Source: Planctomycetaceae bacterium
GTDB lineage: Bacteria; Planctomycetota; Planctomycetia; Pirellulales; Thermoguttaceae
NCBI GenBank assembly: GCA_031283515.1
Contig: JAITBS010000074.1
Span: 1-19,513 of the forward strand
Direction: 5' to 3'
Length of the DNA stretch: 19,513 nucleotides
The notes under the pieces were generated by a model. It did not search any database. It saw nothing but the letters and a program-made list of their open reading frames with translations, and was not told where the DNA came from. Made by a program: the position numbers and the translations under genes. The number at the start of each line of letters is the position of its first letter. Positions within the stretch are counted from its first letter, which is position 1. Below are positions 15,687 through 19,513 of this stretch, in pieces.

Positions 15687-17246
15687 ATGACATTACAAAA
15701 TTTTGATGAAGTATTGAAGATGTTGGAGTCGAGGGTCAATTGGGAAACTCACCAAAATTTTTTATTACAAGGTATGGAAGAGCGGTTGGGCGAACTGCGT
15801 CAACTGCTCAAGTATTTAGGCAGACCGGAAACTCGATATCGAACAGTTCATGTTGCCGGAACAAAAGGTAAAGGTTCGACTTGTGTTTTGCTGGAATCAA
15901 TCCTCATAGAAAATCATTGTTGTGTCGGACGTTTTTCGTCACCGCATCTTTATTCTATTTTGGAACGGGTTGCTATTAACGGAATTCCGTGTAGCGAAAA
16001 GGATTTTGTCGAACTAATGGTACCGCTTTGCGACCGAATCAATGCGTGGAAACCAAAACTTTTTGAAGAATTGACCTATTTTGAACTCATAACTCTTTTT
16101 GCATTCGAATATTTTGCCCAACGACAAGTTGACGTTGCAATTTTTGAGGTTGGTATGGGCGGACGATTGGACGCCACCAATATTTGCCGTTCTGATGTTA
16201 CTATTATTACGAGTATTAGTTTTGACCATATTGCCCAATTGGGTCCCACTCTGGCGGATATTGCAGCGGAAAAAGCCGGAATTATCAAACCGGGAATTCC
16301 TTTAATTTCGGCAGTGCGAAATTCCGAAGCGCAAAAGACAATTCGTAATATCGCCAAAAAACATTTTGCACCGGAATTTTTTATCGGTGAAGCGTTCAAT
16401 ATTCACCGGAACAATCGTCATGAAAATATTCAAAAAAGTTTTTGTTTCCAGACGGTTCCGAACAAATTCCCTGTGGATTTTGAACTTAAAAATTTGTCCT
16501 TAAATCTATTAGGTTCGCATCAGATACGCAACGCTTCACTGGCAATAGCGGCGGCATTGCTGTTGCGCGCAAAAACAAGCCGAATTAAACTCGACAAAAT
16601 CAATATTCGTAATGGACTTCGGAAAGCCTATCTTCCTATTCGGGTTGAAATTATTCGTTCTTCGGACACATTACCGATTCTGGTTTTTGACGGAGCACAC
16701 AACCGTTCCTCGTTAATGGCTTTGATTAAAACGGTAAAGACAAACTTTCCTGATAAACGGTTTGTTGCTATTTTTGGTATTTCACTTGGTAAAGACGCTG
16801 AAGGAATGTTGATGGATTTATTGCAATATTTTGAACGAATTATTCTGACTCAGTATTCTTCCAATCCGCGGCGTTTTCCGCCGCAAGGTCTTAAAACAAT
16901 TGTTAGTTCCCTGCCGAATGCTCCTGATGACATAAGAGAAGACTTTTTCGATTTAATAGACAATTCAGGTGTTTTATTACAAGAGGATTCGGTGGTTCTT
17001 GCCCTGAACCCGAAATCTTGTGAAAATACCGATTCTCTCGTTTCCCAAATTGTTCCGGATTCCCCCAAAAAAGATGTTCAATTGGAAACGATTGAAGATT
17101 GCGGTGAAGCGTTACGCAAAGCGTGGGCAGAATCAACTGCCGATGATATCATTTGTGTTACCGGTTCCATGTTCCTGGCAGCCGAACTGCGTAAGTTTTT
17201 CTTCGAACAAATCTCGATAGTTAATAGGGAAATAGGAAATAGTTAA
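15687..17246 (+). CDS. folC: Bifunctional folylpolyglutamate synthase / dihydrofolate synthase
   Basis: The 519-residue cytoplasmic ligase joins glutamate to dihydropteroate and adds further glutamates to folates, using ATP. Landmarks: the P-loop VAGTKGKGST at 56-65, SSPHL at 84-88, EVGMGGRLDATN at 154-165, FDHIAQLGPTLADIAAEKAG at 179-198, and the C-terminal-domain FDGAHN near 333. Usual FolC length is about 420-440; the excess lies mostly in a segment at about 410-467 (including NSGVLLQEDSVVLALNPKSC) inserted ahead of the final CVTGSMFLAAELRKF motif. The last residues (SIVNREIGNS) are encoded partly by an adjoining inverted repeat and look like an acquired tail. The start follows an AT-rich leader without a Shine-Dalgarno. 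Confidence 0.93.
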   Translation: MTLQNFDEVLKMLESRVNWETHQNFLLQGMEERLGELRQLLKYLGRPETRYRTVHVAGTKGKGSTCVLLESILIENHCCVGRFSSPHLYSILERVAINGIPCSEKDFVELMVPLCDRINAWKPKLFEELTYFELITLFAFEYFAQRQVDVAIFEVGMGGRLDATNICRSDVTIITSISFDHIAQLGPTLADIAAEKAGIIKPGIPLISAVRNSEAQKTIRNIAKKHFAPEFFIGEAFNIHRNNRHENIQKSFCFQTVPNKFPVDFELKNLSLNLLGSHQIRNASLAIAAALLLRAKTSRIKLDKINIRNGLRKAYLPIRVEIIRSSDTLPILVFDGAHNRSSLMALIKTVKTNFPDKRFVAIFGISLGKDAEGMLMDLLQYFERIILTQYSSNPRRFPPQGLKTIVSSLPNAPDDIREDFFDLIDNSGVLLQEDSVVLALNPKSCENTDSLVSQIVPDSPKKDVQLETIEDCGEALRKAWAESTADDIICVTGSMFLAAELRKFFFEQISIVNREIGNS

Positions 17247-17329
17247 TAAGAAATAGTTCGCAAGCGAATTTATAACCATTGCGGTAAAAACTCCGCATGC
17301 AACACTACTAACTATTCACTACTAACTAT
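17239..17329. repeat. Inverted-repeat element overlapping the end of folC
   Basis: Arms 17239-17258 and 17310-17329 are 20-base imperfect inverted repeats, 16 of 20 matching. Between them are a tight hairpin TTCGC-AA-GCGAA (17257-17268) and a GCGG/CCGC stem (17281-17296), so the unit could fold into a branched structure. The left arm covers the folC stop codon. Further TAGTTAATAGG-like units precede it within the folC end. It may also serve as the transcript terminator, but no U tract follows. Confidence 0.6.
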
Positions 17330-17428
17330 ATTTATGTCTCGTAACACATTCAAAGTGTAATAAATAAATCCGCCGTAACAAATGTAAGCAGTTACAAATT
17401 ATTTTCCCGATTAACAATAAAAGTGGTC

Positions 17429-17456
17429 TTGACAATTATCATAAGTTTGTCATAAT
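17429..17456 (+). promoter_or_regulatory. Promoter of the small Lys-rich DNA-binding protein gene
   Basis: TTGACA (17429-17434), a 16-base spacer and CATAAT (17451-17456) fit a sigma70 promoter; reading ATAATC gives a 17-base spacer. The start codon follows about 50 bases later. Confidence 0.6.
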
Positions 17457-17507
17457 CTCGTATAGTTTATTTTAGTTTCTGTATTCGATTTTACAAAGGA
17501 GTTTTCA

Positions 17508-17708
17508 ATGCCTAAAAAATCAGTAAAAAAATCCGCTAAAAAAACCGTGAAAAAAACGGTAAAAAAAGTTACACGTAAAGTAGGAGTTGGGCGTCCCAAA
17601 GGCAGCGGTAAGTATGGTTGTCCAACAAAATTAATTCGCGTTCCAACTCATCTTGCCCAAGAAATAGTTGAATTTGCTTTACAAAAAAATAAAGTAAAGA
17701 AAACCTAG
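17508..17708 (+). CDS. Small histone-H1-like protein with an AT-hook-type motif
   Basis: The 66-residue basic protein has an N-terminal tail of KKSV, KKSA, KKTV, KKTV and KK units (residues 3-20), like the C-terminal tails of bacterial and eukaryotic H1-type proteins. It is followed by GRPKGSGKYG at 28-37, an AT-hook-like core. The C-terminal part (PTKLIRVPTHLAQEIVEFAL) is a short predicted helix preceded by a strand-like IRVP. Similar GRPKGSGKYG-PT-IR-P arrangements occur in small bacterial proteins of unknown role; I recall this without checking. DNA compaction or transcription control is inferred from composition. AAAGGAG lies 7 bases before the ATG and the gene has its own promoter, so it is very likely expressed. 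Confidence 0.8.
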   Translation: MPKKSVKKSAKKTVKKTVKKVTRKVGVGRPKGSGKYGCPTKLIRVPTHLAQEIVEFALQKNKVKKT

Positions 17709-17739
17709 AATAATCCGGCAAGCCGATAAAACTATTAAA

Positions 17740-17779
17740 GTAACTGGTTATTTCATTTCACGGTGATATAACCAGTTAC
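17740..17779. promoter_or_regulatory. Perfect 12-base dyad between the H1-like gene and the flavodiiron gene
   Basis: GTAACTGGTTAT (17740-17751) and ATAACCAGTTAC (17768-17779) are exact reverse complements with a 16-base spacer. The dyad sits 40 bases upstream of the flavodiiron start. No U tract follows, so an operator or a leader hairpin is as likely as a terminator. A smaller CCGGC-AA-GCCG dyad lies just before it (about 17715). Confidence 0.5.
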
Positions 17780-17819
17780 AGTATGCTGGAATAAGTAATA
17801 AAAATAAAAGAGGTTTTCT

Positions 17820-19013
17820 ATGACAACAGAATTAGTTAAAAATATTGATTGGGTTGGTTATGTTGATTGGAATGTTCGGGACTTCCACAGTTTCGATACG
17901 TTTCGCGGGGCAACTTACAACTCATATTTAATTCGCGACGATAAAACGGCGATTATTGATTCGGTGAAAGGGTTATACGCACCGTGTCTGCTTCAACACA
18001 TCGCAGAAAAAACGGAATTGCCGAAAGTTGATTATGTTGTCTGTAATCATGCAGAACCCGATCATGCCGGAGGTTTGGCAACACTCATGGCAAATCTTCC
18101 CAATGCGGTATTGCTCTGTAACGCCAAATGCCGTGAATCTTTGGCGGCTTATTTTGATATTGGTAACTGGAAAATTCAGGTCATCTCGCCCGAAGACAAA
18201 ATATCACTCGGAACTCGAACATTGAACTTCATCAATACGCCGATGGTTCATTGGCCCGAATCCATGTTCACCTACATTCCGGAAGAACAACTACTCTTCT
18301 CAATGGACGCCTTCGGTCAACATCTGGCGACTTCGGAACGTTTCGACGATCAATACGATCTTGAAACGATTTTGACGGAAGCGAAGAGTTATTACGCCAA
18401 TATTGTTACGCCGTACAGTAAACAAGTTTTGCGAACACTCGAAACTGCCGCTAAACTATCAATCAAAATAATTGCTCCGTCACACGGATTAATTTGGCGA
18501 ACCAATGTATCAAAAATTGTCGAAGCCTATCAACATTGGGCAGGCGGAAAATATGTTCCCAAAGTGTTAATTCTTTTTGATTCGATGTGGGACAGTACCG
18601 CGCAAATGGCGAGTGCAATTCTTGACGGAGTGGTAGATGAATCGGACAAAGTGGATGTTCAACTGTTGCATGTCCGGCGAACAACATTAACCCGAATTGC
18701 AACAGAAATGCTTGATGCTGCCTCTGTTGCGCTTGGGAGTTCGACGCTCAATTTGCAAATGATGCCTCAAATGTCGTCGGTTACAACATATTTACGCGGT
18801 TTGAAATTTACAAGTAAATCGGCATTAGCATTTGGTTCTTATGGTTGGGCTCATGCTGGTTCGGATCAACTTGATCGTTGGATTGAAGAAGCCGGTTGGA
18901 AACGCCTGACCAAACCAATTGACGTCAAATTCCGTCCGACACCGGAAACTCTTGAGCATTGCCGAAACGCCGGTCAACTTCTTGCCAAAGCCGCTTTGGA
19001 AGCAGGAAATTAG
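17820..19013 (+). CDS. Flavodiiron protein (A-type flavoprotein, FprA-like)
   Basis: The 397-residue cytoplasmic enzyme has a metallo-beta-lactamase-fold di-iron domain followed by a flavodoxin domain, the core plan of flavodiiron proteins that reduce O2 to water and/or NO to N2O in anaerobes. All expected iron ligands are visible: H77, E79, D81 and H82 in NHAEPDHAGG, H144 in PMVHWPESMF, D163 in SMDAFGQH and H222 in APSHGLIW. The flavodoxin part begins about 249, with VLILFDSMWDSTAQMA as the FMN phosphate loop. Length equals the class A core; there is no rubredoxin extension, so a separate electron donor is needed and is not in the window. AGAGG precedes the ATG. O2 versus NO preference cannot be read from the sequence. 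Confidence 0.94.
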   Translation: MTTELVKNIDWVGYVDWNVRDFHSFDTFRGATYNSYLIRDDKTAIIDSVKGLYAPCLLQHIAEKTELPKVDYVVCNHAEPDHAGGLATLMANLPNAVLLCNAKCRESLAAYFDIGNWKIQVISPEDKISLGTRTLNFINTPMVHWPESMFTYIPEEQLLFSMDAFGQHLATSERFDDQYDLETILTEAKSYYANIVTPYSKQVLRTLETAAKLSIKIIAPSHGLIWRTNVSKIVEAYQHWAGGKYVPKVLILFDSMWDSTAQMASAILDGVVDESDKVDVQLLHVRRTTLTRIATEMLDAASVALGSSTLNLQMMPQMSSVTTYLRGLKFTSKSALAFGSYGWAHAGSDQLDRWIEEAGWKRLTKPIDVKFRPTPETLEHCRNAGQLLAKAALEAGN

Positions 19014-19513
19014 AAACGATAATCCCAAACACAAAATAAACACCGTTAAACCGGTTTGACATAACAAATCTATTGTTTTCTCAATATAAACGTACTATAA
19101 ACTATAATCCTTCCTAAAAACAAGATGCCGTGAATATTGTTAAAAAATTGTGGGAAACTTTCGTTTGTTTAAGGACTGGTGATTTATGATATTGAATTTG
19201 TGGTGGAATCAATGATTAAATTAACATTTACATTTGCCTTATTACCGATGCGATTTTTGTAAATTTTGGGGCAATTGCCAAATTGTTTTGTTCAAAAAAA
19301 CAGATGAAAATGAGTTTTTTTGGAAAAAAGCGAAAATAAGGTCAAAAGACCTGTTGACATCTAATGCGGATTTGTGTATAAATTTTCTTTAGTTTAAACA
19401 GTATTACGTGTTATTTGCAATATTGTCATGGTAAACGAATAACGGTTATTTCAAAGAAACCTTACAAAATAAGGAGTCTGACAATTGAAAATGTGTTGAA
19501 ATGTTTGGTCGTG
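19014..19513. other. Intergenic tail of the window leading to an off-window gene
   Basis: No complete gene. The first part is AT-rich with an AAACCGGTTT palindrome soon after the flavodiiron stop. The second part holds the promoter listed separately, a palindrome AATAAC-G-GTTATT at 19438-19450 and AAGGAG at 19471-19476. Possible starts after this are TTG at 19485, ATG at 19491 (both reach TGA within a few codons), GTG at 19493 and ATG at 19501; the true start cannot be decided here. Confidence 0.5.
19354..19382 (+). promoter_or_regulatory. Near-consensus sigma70 promoter for a gene beyond the window
   Basis: TTGACA (19354-19359), 17 bases, TATAAA (19377-19382). The implied leader is about 100 bases and contains the 13-base palindrome at 19438-19450 and the AAGGAG ribosome-binding site at 19471-19476. 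Confidence 0.7.

Noticed and set aside
17257..17296. A tRNA-like cloverleaf in the element after folC
   Set aside because: No T-loop GGTTCRANYCC consensus, no acceptor stem of proper length and no anticodon arm; the hairpins belong to an inverted repeat.
1..19513. CRISPR array or restriction/defence genes
   Set aside because: No regularly spaced repeats and no defence-family proteins were seen in any frame.

Overview
The window looks like a chromosomal segment of a low-GC (about 40% by eye) planctomycete, probably a host- or gut-associated anaerobe. The placement rests on two DUF1559 pseudopilin-like proteins (prepilin N-terminus plus a C-terminal H-x9-DG motif), a transthyretin-like lipoprotein of the type that accompanies them, a bacterial flotillin, a giant autotransporter, and IS4- and IS630-type relics. 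A flavodiiron protein fits life at low oxygen. No rRNA, tRNA or CRISPR was seen.

Layout. 41-4927 (-) encodes a 1628-residue autotransporter whose N-terminal passenger carries a zinc-metalloprotease signature. It diverges from a flotillin pair: a short SPFH-only copy (5275-5862, +) and a full-length flotillin (5899-7590, +), behind a near-consensus promoter at 5121-5149. Facing them is a minus-strand surface-protein cluster: DUF1559 gene (to about 11702), DUF1559 gene (10353-9199), then a lipoprotein gene (8081-7650). A gutted IS4-family element with perfect 17-bp terminal inverted repeats sits between the last two and begins 6 nt upstream of the lipoprotein start codon. The first DUF1559 gene is preceded by a run of 14 C (14 G on its coding strand) that puts the only ATG starts out of frame with the prepilin signal. 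This looks like a slipped-strand phase switch, OFF as sequenced.

The stretch 11700-13966 is AT-rich and has no intact gene. It holds a roughly 100-bp TA-flanked MITE abutting an IS630-type element that has lost its DDE core, so an element and its miniature derivative lie side by side.

From 13967 on, all genes are on the plus strand: a class I aspartate-type aminotransferase, a nested inverted-repeat intergenic element, folC with a repeat element over its stop codon, a 66-residue histone-H1-like/AT-hook protein, and a flavodiiron protein. The window ends in a strong promoter and a Shine-Dalgarno sequence for a gene beyond the edge.

The least ordinary signals are the poly-C switch in front of a pseudopilin gene, the split-ligand metalloprotease-autotransporter, and the side-by-side decay series of IS630 and MITE.
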